A DNA stretch of 64,000 bases, taken from assembly GCA_004764695.1 (NCBI GenBank), contig SMSO01000025.1:2155102-2219101 (forward strand), read 5' to 3'. Positions within the stretch are counted from its first letter, which is position 1. Every line of letters starts with the position of its first letter. The translations under genes were made by a program, and so were the position numbers. Positions 53,927 to 64,000 of this stretch are shown one piece after another. Origin of the DNA: Schizochytrium sp. TIO01. Taxonomy: Eukaryota > Sar > Bigyra > Thraustochytrida > Thraustochytriidae. The notes below the pieces were generated by a model, which made no database searches, was not told the DNA's origin, and saw nothing but the letters and a program-made list of their open reading frames with translations.

Positions 53927-54922
53927 ATGCCGAGGAGGCAAAATTATGGCGCAGCTGCGCTTTGCGTTGTTGTGGGTCTTTTTATTGTCGTCTTGATAGT
54001 TCTGGCGTATGCAAACCATGATCCGGGCACTGGGGAGCCCAAAGCTGGATTACTTAAGGCACTTTCATGGGCTATTGGTTGGCTATACTTTTTGGCGTGG
54101 TCGATTAGTTTCTATCCTCAGCTAATTCTTAATTACCAACGCAAGAGCACTGAAGGGCTTTCTTATGATTTCATTTGGCTTAACCTTCTCGGATTTGTTG
54201 CGTACAGCGTTTTTAACGTAGCGTTTTATGCTTCACCGAGGGTTCGCGAGAGCTATCGTCGAGCCCATGATGGTGAAGAGAACCTTGTCCGGGCTAATGA
54301 TGTCTTCTTTGCTCTCCATGCAACCGTAGTGACGGGCTGCACACTAGCCCAGATGTATTTCGCTGGCTACCGTCGTCCAAAGGGCGTTTTGGTGCGCCCG
54401 GTAGTCCGTTGGTTCATTGCGATTGCCATCATCCTTAGCGTTATCTATTTGATTGGTGTGGTATCTCACGGAAGCCCCATGTGGAACAAAGACGCGTCGA
54501 GCAACTTCTGGACTATGCTCGAATTCTTGTATTTTGTCTCTTACATCAAGCTCGTGGTATCCTTTGTAAAATACTGTCCCCAGGTATACCTCAACTATCA
54601 GCGCAAGTCGACTCAGGGATGGTCGATTGTAAATGTTTCTCTAGACTTTACAGGTGGATTCCTTTCATTTATGCAACTTTTCATCGATGCGTCTTTGGAA
54701 AACGATTGGTCTGGCATCTTTGGTGATCCGGTCAAGTTGGGATTGTCTCTTTTATCGTTGGGTTTTGATATTATATTCATGGTACAGCACTTTGTGCTCT
54801 ATAGTGACAGGGATTCAGAATACTACTACGCCTCAAGCACACGCCACGATTCCGACACACATCTTGATCTTGATGTTGACGGTGAAGGCTCGGATGAGCG
54901 CCGCCCGCTTGCGCGTGGTTAA
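53927..54922 (+). CDS. CTNS: Cystinosin, lysosomal/vacuolar proton-cystine symporter
   Basis: 331 residues with seven predicted helices and two PQ-loops: YPQLILNYQRKSTEGLS at 63-79 and CPQVYLNYQRKSTQGWS at 217-233. The C-terminal part follows human cystinosin closely (SLDFTGGFLSFMQLF, then IFGDPVKLGLSLLSLGFDIIFMVQHFVLY), and the Asp needed for proton coupling is kept at about 281. The long lumenal N-terminal domain of the animal protein is missing, which is usual in protists. The animal GYDQL sorting tail is also absent. The acidic tail ends DERRPLARG and could carry a dileucine-like signal instead. It exports cystine from the lysosome or vacuole. It converges on the Frizzled-like gene (269 bp between stops). 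Confidence 0.95.
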   Translation: MPRRQNYGAAALCVVVGLFIVVLIVLAYANHDPGTGEPKAGLLKALSWAIGWLYFLAWSISFYPQLILNYQRKSTEGLSYDFIWLNLLGFVAYSVFNVAFYASPRVRESYRRAHDGEENLVRANDVFFALHATVVTGCTLAQMYFAGYRRPKGVLVRPVVRWFIAIAIILSVIYLIGVVSHGSPMWNKDASSNFWTMLEFLYFVSYIKLVVSFVKYCPQVYLNYQRKSTQGWSIVNVSLDFTGGFLSFMQLFIDASLENDWSGIFGDPVKLGLSLLSLGFDIIFMVQHFVLYSDRDSEYYYASSTRHDSDTHLDLDVDGEGSDERRPLARG

Positions 54923-55191
54923 TGACATAGTAACTACTCTAGTGATTTCTTGTTTTTCTCTCATTTCTCTATATTCTAACCTCACTCTGACCTTGTGTCA
55001 TTGGGCCTCAATGCAAACGGCCTAGTTCTTGCCTGAGATTTGCTTTATTTCTGGCTGGCTGTTGCTTTGCTGTATCGTACAACCAGCACAAGGCAAGTGT
55101 TGAAGCTTGGCAGCAATGGCTTATAAGAGGATTAGCGCGATTTGGGTGACTCTTGAGACGACCTGTCGCGAGGTGTCGTCTCAGGTACTTG

Positions 55192-57813
55192 TCAGAGTGA
55201 AGGGTGCCCCGAGGGCTGCTGGGGAGCTTGTGGCCTCGAAGGTGTGGATTGAAAGTGCTGTTGATTCTGAGGAGATTGTGGTCTAAAAGGGAAAGTTTGT
55301 GAAGAGGCCGGTTGTGCTGTGTATTGTTGTTGCCCTGAGAACGGTTGTGAAGAGTGAACCTCCTGTAAACCAATTGGCTGAGAAACATGGGGTTGAAGTC
55401 TGAGGGATGCGGACGGTGGCAAAGGGGCAAGAGGAGCACTGATATGAATAGGTGCAAAAGGTCCACTCACAGTAGGATCTCGATTCCGCGTAGTGTTTAC
55501 TCGTGTAAGATTTGCCTGGGGATCGTCATCTTGATCGACTTCATCAATAAAAACATGACCCCGTGAGGGAGTGCGCCGGAAGGAAGAAGCAAAACCGGAC
55601 ATGTGTTTGCCCGCAAATTCTGAAATGTGCTTGCCTGTGAAGGAGGTGACGCCTGTGGAGTGTGAGCGAGCGGTTGAAACAGAGGGCCGAGGTTCGTCGT
55701 AACGTCTCGATACATGCTTCAAATGCGCAATTGTAAATGATACACCGAATGCCAGAGGAATCATTGCCCAAGAGAAGTAAAAGACTAAGAAAATTGCATG
55801 TGAAGGCAAGCCATAAGCTTGTGCCCCTCCCTCATTACCGAAGAGTTCGGAAGAAGACGGGGCATCACTGCAGGTGTAACACACATCTGGGTACACAGTG
55901 CTGAAGCCATCTAGTATACATTTCGCGCAACAGCTTGTTGCATTGAATGCGGTGTCTTGAAGACTTTCGACGCACTCATAATAGCCTTCATTGTTGGAAC
56001 AGTCCCACCATTGGAACATGGCTGCAGCGAAGTTTCCTAGCGGCAGTTCAATCAGCATAATCATTACAAATGATAAAACCACAAAAAGAAAATTTGAAGA
56101 TCCAAAGCGGATGCCCTGCGCTGTAATGCGGAGAGCAAGGCCTTCATCTTTGACTCTTCTGTTGATAGTCTTCCAGTTCTGTGAGGAGCCAGAGCCATTT
56201 GCTCTTGAGGGAACTGAGTCTGACGCATGGCTGCTCGACGACGACATAGAATTTGCCGAGTAAGATATGGTTGTAGTCGTTGCAAAGTCCATATTACCTG
56301 TAAACACCTTGATACAGGAATTCTGTTCTGAGCGAAGCATAAGCGAAATCGAGATAGCCATAGCAAGCCCAATCGTACTCGCGCAAATGAGTGGTAGATG
56401 AACGAGAATAAGTTCGCACCAGGTGTATCGCAGACGAGGGAAACACAGAAACGCATTGCGAACAAAAAATCGGTTCTGAAACTCGACCAGCATTCCATCA
56501 TTGTTGTAGAGAGTGAACTCCTCAAGCACAAGGGCAACAGTGCCGAATATAGCGGGCACCAGAACTACAAACAAAAACTCGTATAATCGCTCTCGTCGGG
56601 ACCCGCGGTAGTTCTGCATCCGAGTTGCTGCTCGCACACGAAGCCAAATAATGACGAGAGTCAGTGTACAGCTATTCACCAAGGCCTGCAGAAAGAAAGG
56701 CGACAGTTTGGTAACCCAGCATGCTGCTGATTCCTTGATTGTATCTCCACTTTGCGAGATTAGACCCACTTGAAAATTGAGGATTGCGGCTGGAAGTGCA
56801 CTCATGGATACAAATAGAATACCGCAGAGTGCAGAAAGACGGAAGAGCTTGATCACAACTTTCTTGCGATCTGTGCGATACTTGGGTCGGTGAAAGCTCA
56901 GAACAGGTCGTCTCCTTTGCTGGCGAACTTCTTGCGACGACTTATAAAATGCAAACGCATTGAATGGCAAACTGAGGAGAGCAGGCACAACAAAAATGAG
57001 CCACATAGCAGTCCACTCAACGTCGGTGTAGACGGGAAAGCGCTCAGGGTACTCACAAGTAATACTATTGCTAGATGTGCGGCCCTGAGTAGCAACCAGA
57101 GGATACACGCAGGTAACATTGTCATATCCCGCCCCAGTGGCAAGTTCCTCCAAATCAGTTTCACTGAGACTGTCAGTGCTCGAAGATTGATCCCAAATGT
57201 CACTTCCGATCCATTCATTTGGCCTAAAAAAGTATTGCGGCTCTTCAGTTGTTGAAGTAGCTGAGCAAGACGTGATGAGATTGCTGTGTTTTTCGAAAAG
57301 TTCAGAGCATTTGGAATTGATGAGCTCACAAGCCTCAGTTGACATTTTGATCGGGGCAAAAACTCCGTTGTTGTTGCCTTCTTGGCATACGGGGTACTTG
57401 GATACGCAAGCATATGCCCGGAAAATACCTAGGCACTCAGCATTAATTGTAGCGAGGGTGGTGGATAGCTCAACTTCAACAGCAGCGAGCTTTACTTCAA
57501 CTGCTAAAATATCTGCAAGGTCAACCTGACCACCCTGGGGGTTGGGCATATAAACCACATGATCGCCCAGGATATCTGCACAATATAAGCTCTCCTCCTG
57601 TGATGGATACTCGTAGCATCCAGAAGTATTTCGTCCACCATAGCCGAGCATGAAGAAATTAGTATCCACCACAACTGTTTGAAGCGTTACGTAATCAATG
57701 CCATCTGTGTTGATATCCTCTGTGTACGAACAACTGTCCAGTGCCTGTAAGTTCTGCGTTACACATAATACCATGAGACCGGCCAGGCCAATGGCGCTGC
57801 GAGACCTCAACAT
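55192..57813 (-). CDS. Frizzled-like seven-helix receptor
   Basis: 873 residues, one exon. A signal peptide (1-24) ends at LQALDSC. Residues about 28-185 are Cys-rich and follow the Fz/CRD pattern in the second half (ECLGIFRAYACVSKYPVC, then TEACELINSKCSELF and a final C). A Ser-rich spacer leads to seven helices near 266-290, 322-346, 369-395, 411-433, 465-494, 571-600 and 667-698. The loop between helices 6 and 7 has seven or more Cys. Helix 7 is followed by HLKHVSRRYDE; the KTxxxW motif needed for Dishevelled binding in animal Frizzleds is not seen. The tail is Pro/Gln/Ser-rich. Frizzled/Smoothened-like receptors outside animals are known from amoebae and fungi; ligand and coupling here are unknown. 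Confidence 0.85.
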   Translation of the reverse strand: MLRSRSAIGLAGLMVLCVTQNLQALDSCSYTEDINTDGIDYVTLQTVVVDTNFFMLGYGGRNTSGCYEYPSQEESLYCADILGDHVVYMPNPQGGQVDLADILAVEVKLAAVEVELSTTLATINAECLGIFRAYACVSKYPVCQEGNNNGVFAPIKMSTEACELINSKCSELFEKHSNLITSCSATSTTEEPQYFFRPNEWIGSDIWDQSSSTDSLSETDLEELATGAGYDNVTCVYPLVATQGRTSSNSITCEYPERFPVYTDVEWTAMWLIFVVPALLSLPFNAFAFYKSSQEVRQQRRRPVLSFHRPKYRTDRKKVVIKLFRLSALCGILFVSMSALPAAILNFQVGLISQSGDTIKESAACWVTKLSPFFLQALVNSCTLTLVIIWLRVRAATRMQNYRGSRRERLYEFLFVVLVPAIFGTVALVLEEFTLYNNDGMLVEFQNRFFVRNAFLCFPRLRYTWCELILVHLPLICASTIGLAMAISISLMLRSEQNSCIKVFTGNMDFATTTTISYSANSMSSSSSHASDSVPSRANGSGSSQNWKTINRRVKDEGLALRITAQGIRFGSSNFLFVVLSFVMIMLIELPLGNFAAAMFQWWDCSNNEGYYECVESLQDTAFNATSCCAKCILDGFSTVYPDVCYTCSDAPSSSELFGNEGGAQAYGLPSHAIFLVFYFSWAMIPLAFGVSFTIAHLKHVSRRYDEPRPSVSTARSHSTGVTSFTGKHISEFAGKHMSGFASSFRRTPSRGHVFIDEVDQDDDPQANLTRVNTTRNRDPTVSGPFAPIHISAPLAPLPPSASLRLQPHVSQPIGLQEVHSSQPFSGQQQYTAQPASSQTFPFRPQSPQNQQHFQSTPSRPQAPQQPSGHPSL

Positions 57814-60800
57814 GATTAGCTCTCGGTGTCTATTTCAACGATTAGTCACCCGGAGCCCCAAGCCTCAAGCCTCAAGCCACCACAAAACTGCTTTGCTCTG
57901 TTAAAGCAATTTTGTGTACGTTTATGCAAGGCAGCAACAACCCCAAAGAGTATAAGGGAGCTTTGTGCACGTGCGGATAGACTAGGCGTCCTCGCGGGAC
58001 CCGCGCGTGGCGCAGTGAGTAGCGCAGCGCGCCACAGCTACGCTATTCGCGAGCAAGCAACGCAGGGTTGTTGCGCGGTAAGCTGTGCTACGTCTTGAAG
58101 GTCTCCAACCAGCCAATGAGGGTGAAGAATACGATAGGCAACGTGGGATGAGGTTATGGTCACCTCTTCTTGCTACAGAGAAGAGTCCTGCAAATTTCTT
58201 TTTCTAGGCAAAGCTTGTTTGCAGGTAATAAATTTGTCTGGACAATGTTGTGTGCGCATCGCCAAGTCGTGTAATTTAGGTGTTCTTGCTTAAAAGGTTC
58301 CTGGCACATCATGAAGTCCAAATGGTTAGACTCGCTTTCCTCCATCATGCTATTCCATACCCTGGGCGGTTCGACCTGAGCGGCACCATCTCTGTGTCGA
58401 ACCTGATCTCAGCGCGGAAGTTTGCATGATGCTGAGCTGGGCGGAAAGGCGATGTTGTCACGGGAGCTAAGCTAGATGGCGGAGGGAATGGTGGAGTGAC
58501 GGATGCTCTTCTGCGTTGAAAAGTGCGCACTAGTTGTAGAAAATACACTTAAGCACTTGGCATCACCACCAAGATCATTGCTAGTACGTCTATCAACAAA
58601 AACTTTAGGGAGTTTTCACGAAAGTAAAGGAGTGCGCACTTTTTTTTGTAACAAAAACAAATAAACTCTACCACTTTTAGTAATAACTCTATCATGATAT
58701 TTTTGCAAGCGCGTGAATGTTTCAAAGATTTAGAAAGAGTGAGAAAAACTGATATTTACTAATAAGGGAACGGGAAGGTGGCCACCACTCACCATCGGCA
58801 GTAAATTACTCGCCTACGCACTACCTTGGAAATACGAAAAGCCCAGGCAAGGCAGCAGTGGTGCCTTCCCAATCTGCCGTTTATCTTGCAGGTCTCGGTT
58901 TTGACTTCGCTCTCGCGTCGAAACTTTGGGAATCACGAGAACAGGCAGTGCGTCGCTTTATAATGCGGAGCACGTTATGTCGAGATCTCAGCAACCTCCG
59001 AGCGTCGAGGAGAAGGTACGAACGAGTGCTCAGAGCTCTCGGACTACCAAACGAGAACGGCTGACTTGATGAACTAGACAAGGTTGGGACAATGTATGAA
59101 GCAACTCAACAAACAAACAAAACAAACAAACGAACGAAGCAAGCCAGCAAGCGAGTAATTAAGAAAAATCGGAAAGCATAAAACATGCAGACACGGCCTC
59201 AACTGCGGTCACTACCTTGTAGTACCTAGGTAGTAGCAGAGAACTTCGCTGCTTTGTGAACAAGCTCGCTGTCCACTGCGCAAAATATATGAAAAAGCCT
59301 CAACTCAGGACATGGTAGCCAGCTAGCTAAAGCTACACTTAAGGGCTGCAGTAAGAGGGCAATCTACCCACTTCAAAAGCATTCTTTACTGGAGTAGGTA
59401 GTAGACATGTGGAATGGGACCTGGAAAAAGCGAAGGTCGCGATAGCCAAAAGGCTGACTGTGGAGTTAGTAAAGTAGGTGGCGAGCCCAGAGATTGCAAA
59501 GGCTCCGATGGTGAGGGTGCGAGGTTCACCTCCTTTGCCTGGTACATACATACATACATGCATGCATATATAGATTCTCTCACGATTGCAGGGTTGAATT
59601 ACCAAGTCCTTCGGGTTAGCCCGAGTGGTCAAGTGGAGGACATATTTTGATTCAAAGCTTCATTAGAAAGATGGTGATGTTATCTACGCCTTCTGTCTGC
59701 TACTGGGCCCATACCCAATTGTCTGGATCAGCACGATCATTGAAGTGCATGAATCAACGATTGGCTAGCAGAGGCTACGGCTAGCTCAGCTCCACTGGTC
59801 CCTCCCTTGATTCTTTGCAATATACGTCAGTCATTACTAGGGACTACTGAGTTTACTATGAGCGCGTCTCTTTTTATGATGGAAACAGATCATATCCATC
59901 CCAACCACAAGTAGCTATCACACGACAAGTTGTACGCATCGGAATAAAGCCCATACTTCTACTGTTCATAGACTTCAAACAGTTACGATACGATAAAGAC
60001 GCTAGCTGCTATACTTTGGATGGCTGACGAGGTCGTGGCTGCACTTTTGCTCTTAATTTTTATTATGTTTTACGTACGAAGTGAACAACCAACAACGCAA
60101 GCGGAAGGGGTCTGTGCAATATTGTACAGATCAGCCAAAGCAAGCTTGCAGGCTGCATGAAGTTATCACTAATTTTCACACAGCCATGCAATCACAAAGT
60201 TGGTGGATAGCAAATGGTATTACCTACCTAGTACCTAAAAGTAGCAACAGAGGGGTATCTGCTCTGGCTTTCTATGCGAACTCGTGCAAAAGAAGAAGTT
60301 ATAATTTTTATTTGAAAAAAACGATGAAAGAGTCTACTTGCCTTTTAAAATGCAGTACACAGCCCGCATTTCCTGTCAGCTGTCGAGAAGTACAGTAGGT
60401 TTATTGCCTCGATAATGTCTGTCGTTAAAGGAGCATCTCCTAGTCGATTTAAAAAAAAATAAAAAAATTCAGAATTGGTAAAAATAATAACAACAACAAA
60501 TACAACAAAACATATATGAATAAAAGCTAAGCGGAGGGTCAGGAAATACGTTAGTTTCGGACATCAGGCTCTAGCAAACTGATGCTTTCATGCTCCTATA
60601 TTTTGTAATTCTTTACCAACGCGTCCGCCGTTTCTGAGGGGAGTCCTGTTTTTGCTTCGCTTCACCTAAAAATCCAAATCAAGATATGCGTGTGCAACTT
60701 TGTCGCAGCGCGTGCACAAGTTCTACAGTATAAGATAGGTAACCTTATGAGCAGCGCGTGCACAGAAGGATAAAACAGTCTGTGCCATACTTCAGTCTAC

Positions 60801-62204
60801 TGGGGTTTGAAAGAATAGTTATTAAATGGTGAGGCTTGAAGGATTAAACTTTCTTGAGTGAAGCTCTCATAAATTATTTTCTTTCTGATGTAAATTACGT
60901 TTTACAATATATACACAATTGCAGAACCGATCCTTTAGACTGGATATGAAATATTTAGAAATAAAATAAAACTCCATGAGAGGGGATGCTATTCTTCAAC
61001 GTTGTTTTGGTCATAGATCGTAATAGTCAGTAGAGTAAGGAGATTAAGACGCACATCCATGCTCTGAACACCAGCAGCATAAATAAAAGGAGAATATTTA
61101 TAAGCGATATCAGGAGCAAAATAGTGCAGTCAAGTATGATACAACATCTATTGGCAACATATTTTTCTTTGAAGAATGCTGTTCTGGTCTGATTACTAAA
61201 GCTGCTAGTCTAAAAGCTACAAGCTTTCAAGCACCCTCTTCTTCCAATGTAAGGGTTTCAGAATTGTTAATTAAATAAATAAACGAAAAACAAAAGGGGG
61301 AAATGCGCAAGAAACCCTTGTCCTAATTACAAGACTAAAGATGCTTTAGCACCTATGCTTTCTATTCATGTGCAACTCCACATCATGCAGGCTGAGCTAT
61401 CATTTATTCATGGAAAACGAGACGGAATATTCCTCATTTGTGATGCGCACCCAGAGCGATGGAGCATTTAGATTCCAAAGGGCGCATGAGACCGCGAAAA
61501 AAGAAAATAAATAGTGATTCCGGTTATTTCCTAACCAACGCACACAGCGATCCTACAAGGTAGAGATGACCATTCCTAATTAAGGTGTGTGCGCCAGAAT
61601 AGATTTTCGTAGTATTTATGCTCGAGCGAAAGATCGTTTGAGCTTGGCTTGTGCACGCAAAAGGAAACAAAAAAAACAAGAAAAATGCCCTTTTCAGAAT
61701 TGTTGAAGTTGGAAAAGATAGAGTAGAATAATAGCCTCGCTGACAGAATACGTGTCACTATTTCTAAAGAGTCAATCACCAGCACGCGCGTCAATACTAC
61801 CTAAGACTTTATGAGATTACATTTTACTTTACCTCGTAAAGAATGCGAATCCTGGAGTTGACTTGAAAATTGAAAGCAAAAACCGAGGCAACTGAGGTTT
61901 ACTGGGTGCAACTCAATCAACTAAATTCAAATATAGCTCTTGTCATTAATTTAAAGTTAAAACTATGGTGCACAAGGTCACATGAACGATTCAACTCCTA
62001 AATTTACTCTGCGAAAGATCCAATATTTTAACACAACTTACCAAGATCAACGTATGATCCTCTTTAGGCAAACGCAAATTTCAAGTACTAGAGTACGAAA
62101 GCATTGATCCCTTTGAAAAGCTCAATAAACATCGTATGTGAACCTTTAGCAGACCTGCACACAGCCGGTGTTATTATCCATATCTTCAGATCAATACTAG
62201 TATG
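57814..62204. other. 4.4-kb intergenic region
   Basis: The first 300 bp are GC-rich and hold the inverted repeats at 57992-58035, probably the promoter side of the Frizzled-like gene. A frame open from about 58753 to 59064 may be an exon (see findings). AAAC/ACGA-type repeats lie at 59105-59150, an ATAC/ATGC run at about 59545-59567, and TACCTA clusters at 59219-59232 and 60221-60238. The remainder is AT-rich with nothing recognised. Confidence 0.5.
57992..58035. repeat. Two GC-rich inverted repeats
   Basis: CGCGGGACCCGCG (57992-58004) is nearly self-complementary. GTGGCGC (58007-58013) pairs with GCGCCAC (58029-58035). Both lie about 180 to 220 bp upstream of the Frizzled-like start and stand out from the AT-rich background. 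Confidence 0.75.
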
Positions 62205-63939
62205 TCATGAAGGAGGCTTGGAGAATGTTGATGTAGATGATATCGCATTTGATGACCCAAGTCCAGTCTTTTTGTTCGCTCCCCTTCCCCCAATAGCAAC
62301 AGCATTAAGGGGAGTGGTGATACCTTGGGCACGTGCCCCTGCACCTGCACCATGTATCCAGCCCATTTTCAAAAGCAATTGTGATCCCTTACTCGAGGCT
62401 GGAATCGGCGCCTCGACCGGGGGAGACGATGTGGGAGGCGTCACTGGAACAGGACGCTGGTCAGAATTATGCGTAGAAGATCTTGACGAACTGTGCATCT
62501 GCGAAGTCTTCAGGTTTTGCTTGTGTAATATAGACCGGAGCTCGTGGCGTTGCAATTTCTCTCCTGAAGGAAATTTGCGGAGGCACAACATGCAAACGTG
62601 CGGAGGCTTGGGAACTATTGTAACTCTCTGAGAATCGGGGATATCTTTTCGAGCAAATTCCGACACGTATTGGTGGTCGCTAGCCGATGCTCCCTTTTTC
62701 CGATTTAACCTTCCTACCGCCGTATTTTTGGCTAGTTCAAGTCGAATTGGCGGAGCTTGCGCCAGCACCATTTCATTTGGTGATCCTTTTGTTATTGACG
62801 AGTAAGACTTGCTCAACATATTCTTTTCTCCACAAGATCCAGCTTGCAACTTTGGGTTGTCCTGGTCAAATTGTAGTTTAGGTTGTAGCGGTTGGTCATA
62901 TGGTGCATATTTCGTTGTATAATCTGCTCCATTATTATACACGTTCGTTAGGGGAGGCGGGGCTGAGCTTGATGGGAGTGTATGCAAAGCTGATGATGAT
63001 GTCTGCTCAATAGTCGAGTTAAACCAAGTTTGGTGAGATAGACCCTGAGAATCCATCAATTCAGGTGGGGGTCTTGCGAGAACTACAGAAATATCCCCTT
63101 TTATATTGACAAGCCCTTTATTTGCAGAGGCACAGTTTAAGGCTGTTTGTGCCCCATCTGCGCTGGAAAACTCTACGTAAGCTGTAGGCCCTGCTGCTTG
63201 TAAGCTTTTGATTGGTGCGAAGCGTTGCATCGCACGTTTCAAATCCTTTTGGGTCAAAGACCTAGGAATGCCAGACAAGCGTAGCATTTTACTTGCACCT
63301 TGAATGTGAGCTGACTCTTTTACTGTAGCATCCGTGCGCAACTCTGAGAAAGTGGTGTTGGACGATATTACCGATGCCGACCTTGATCTCGCAAATGCTG
63401 AGTCCAGTGAATGTTCCTATGTTATTCAGTGCAACGTGAGCGTTCACACAATACATGCAATTGAATTCATCGCAAGAGTCGTGTTACATCTCCCATTGTT
63501 CAATGCTGTTAGTCAATCCGTTTCTGGTATATTGCCCTCTTATGCCAAGTTCAACTCAAAGCGACCTGTTTTCAAGCTTTTTATTTTGTTCTTGCTCATG
63601 AAAAATGTCTCCTCTATGCTTGTCATTACAAGTGTTACGCAAATGACATCATGAATTGCTATGAGGGCTTTCTTGTGTGTTTGTCAGTACCTCGATGGTC
63701 CTTGGTTTTATGTTCTGTGGCTCTTGACGCGAAGCAGAGTCGTCAAGACGCAGTGGTGTCCACATGCTCTCATCTAGCTGCTCCTTCCGCAGACGCTTTC
63801 GCTCTGCTCGGCTTCGGCGGCCTTGCGAAGGAGGGATGTTGCTTTCTGCACTCTCGACCGACTGTGCATCGCGCCCATGCTTCATTGTCTCGCTATCTCG
63901 GACCTTGAGACTTTGCCAGAGACCTTCGTGTTCATTCAT
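62205..63939 (-). CDS. RRM, C2H2 and G-patch splicing-type protein (two exons)
   Basis: The model joins 63691-63939 to 62205-63416, giving about 486 residues. The 274-nt intron has donor GAG|GTACTG and acceptor CATAG|GAAC and is phase 0. The N-terminal exon is charged (SRAERKRLRKEQLDE). An RRM occupies about 115-185 (LRLSGIPRSLTQKDLKRAM, then TAYVEFSSADGAQTAL). A C2H2 finger near 320-345 (HVCMLCLRKFPSGEKLQRH, then HKQNL) and a G-patch near 400-450 (LLLKMGWIHGAGAGARAQG) follow the order of RBM5/RBM10. In those proteins they act in 3' splice-site choice and recruit DHX15 through the G-patch. Without splicing, the second frame lacks an ATG before residue 20. No zinc finger of RanBP2 type or second RRM is seen, so it is a reduced relative. 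Confidence 0.85.
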
Positions 63940-64000
63940 TATTTTCTTGTAGATTGAAAAAAACAACAGAGAAAAAGCTGCAAATACCTAGCTAGAGATA

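Noticed and set aside
59614-59680. tRNA-Ser/Leu-like start (TTAGCCCGAGTGGTCAAG)
   Set aside because: No GTTCGA-type T-loop follows and no acceptor stem pairs.

Overview
The window is nuclear DNA of a eukaryotic protist. Genes are long and mostly single-exon. I could resolve a few short GT-AG introns, of about 69 to 274 nt. Coding strands alternate gene by gene, and the intergenic DNA is AT-rich and full of simple repeats. The gene set includes an LZTFL1-type BBSome regulator, which implies a flagellated cell, a cystinosin, a Frizzled-like receptor, a plant-style F-box/JmjC/kinase-like protein and a TIR-like/NACHT protein. Together these suggest a heterotrophic stramenopile of the thraustochytrid (labyrinthulomycete) kind. 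That placement is an inference from gene style and content, not from a marker gene.

Layout. 1-19.4 kb carries large minus-strand scaffold and signalling genes: a TIR-like/NACHT/WD40 STAND NTPase cut by the left edge, an ankyrin/WW/coiled-coil protein, a 1518-residue PH-like/Cys-rich protein with a recent internal duplication and a decayed copy of its 3' end next door, and an EF-hand/WW/B-box protein with three introns. A plus-strand double FKBP isomerase (SlyD-type plus FKBP12-type, probably organellar) sits among them. At 20-23.4 kb is a plus-strand F-box/JmjC/APH-kinase-like gene with a SAM-like insertion. From 23.4 to 38.3 kb is a 15-kb gene desert dense in tetranucleotide microsatellites between 29.2 and 36.1 kb. 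Gene-dense DNA resumes at 38.3 kb: a tiny gene with strong codon bias, a SMYD-like SET methyltransferase, eIF2B-alpha, a THP3/LENG8 SAC3-domain protein, biotin-protein ligase, a two-helix coiled-coil protein, LZTFL1, cystinosin and a Frizzled-like seven-helix receptor. A 4.4-kb gap follows, then an RRM/C2H2/G-patch splicing-type protein with one intron at the right edge.

There is no operon-like pathway cluster. The genes are mostly housekeeping or regulatory singletons in divergent and convergent pairs with 235 bp to about 1.2 kb between them. The most unusual items are the F-box/JmjC/APH protein with an inserted SAM-like domain, the SlyD-FKBP12 fusion, the Frizzled-like receptor, the 522-bp-spaced duplication, the microsatellite island, the high-GC3 85-residue gene and a recurrent TACCTA motif in the spacers.
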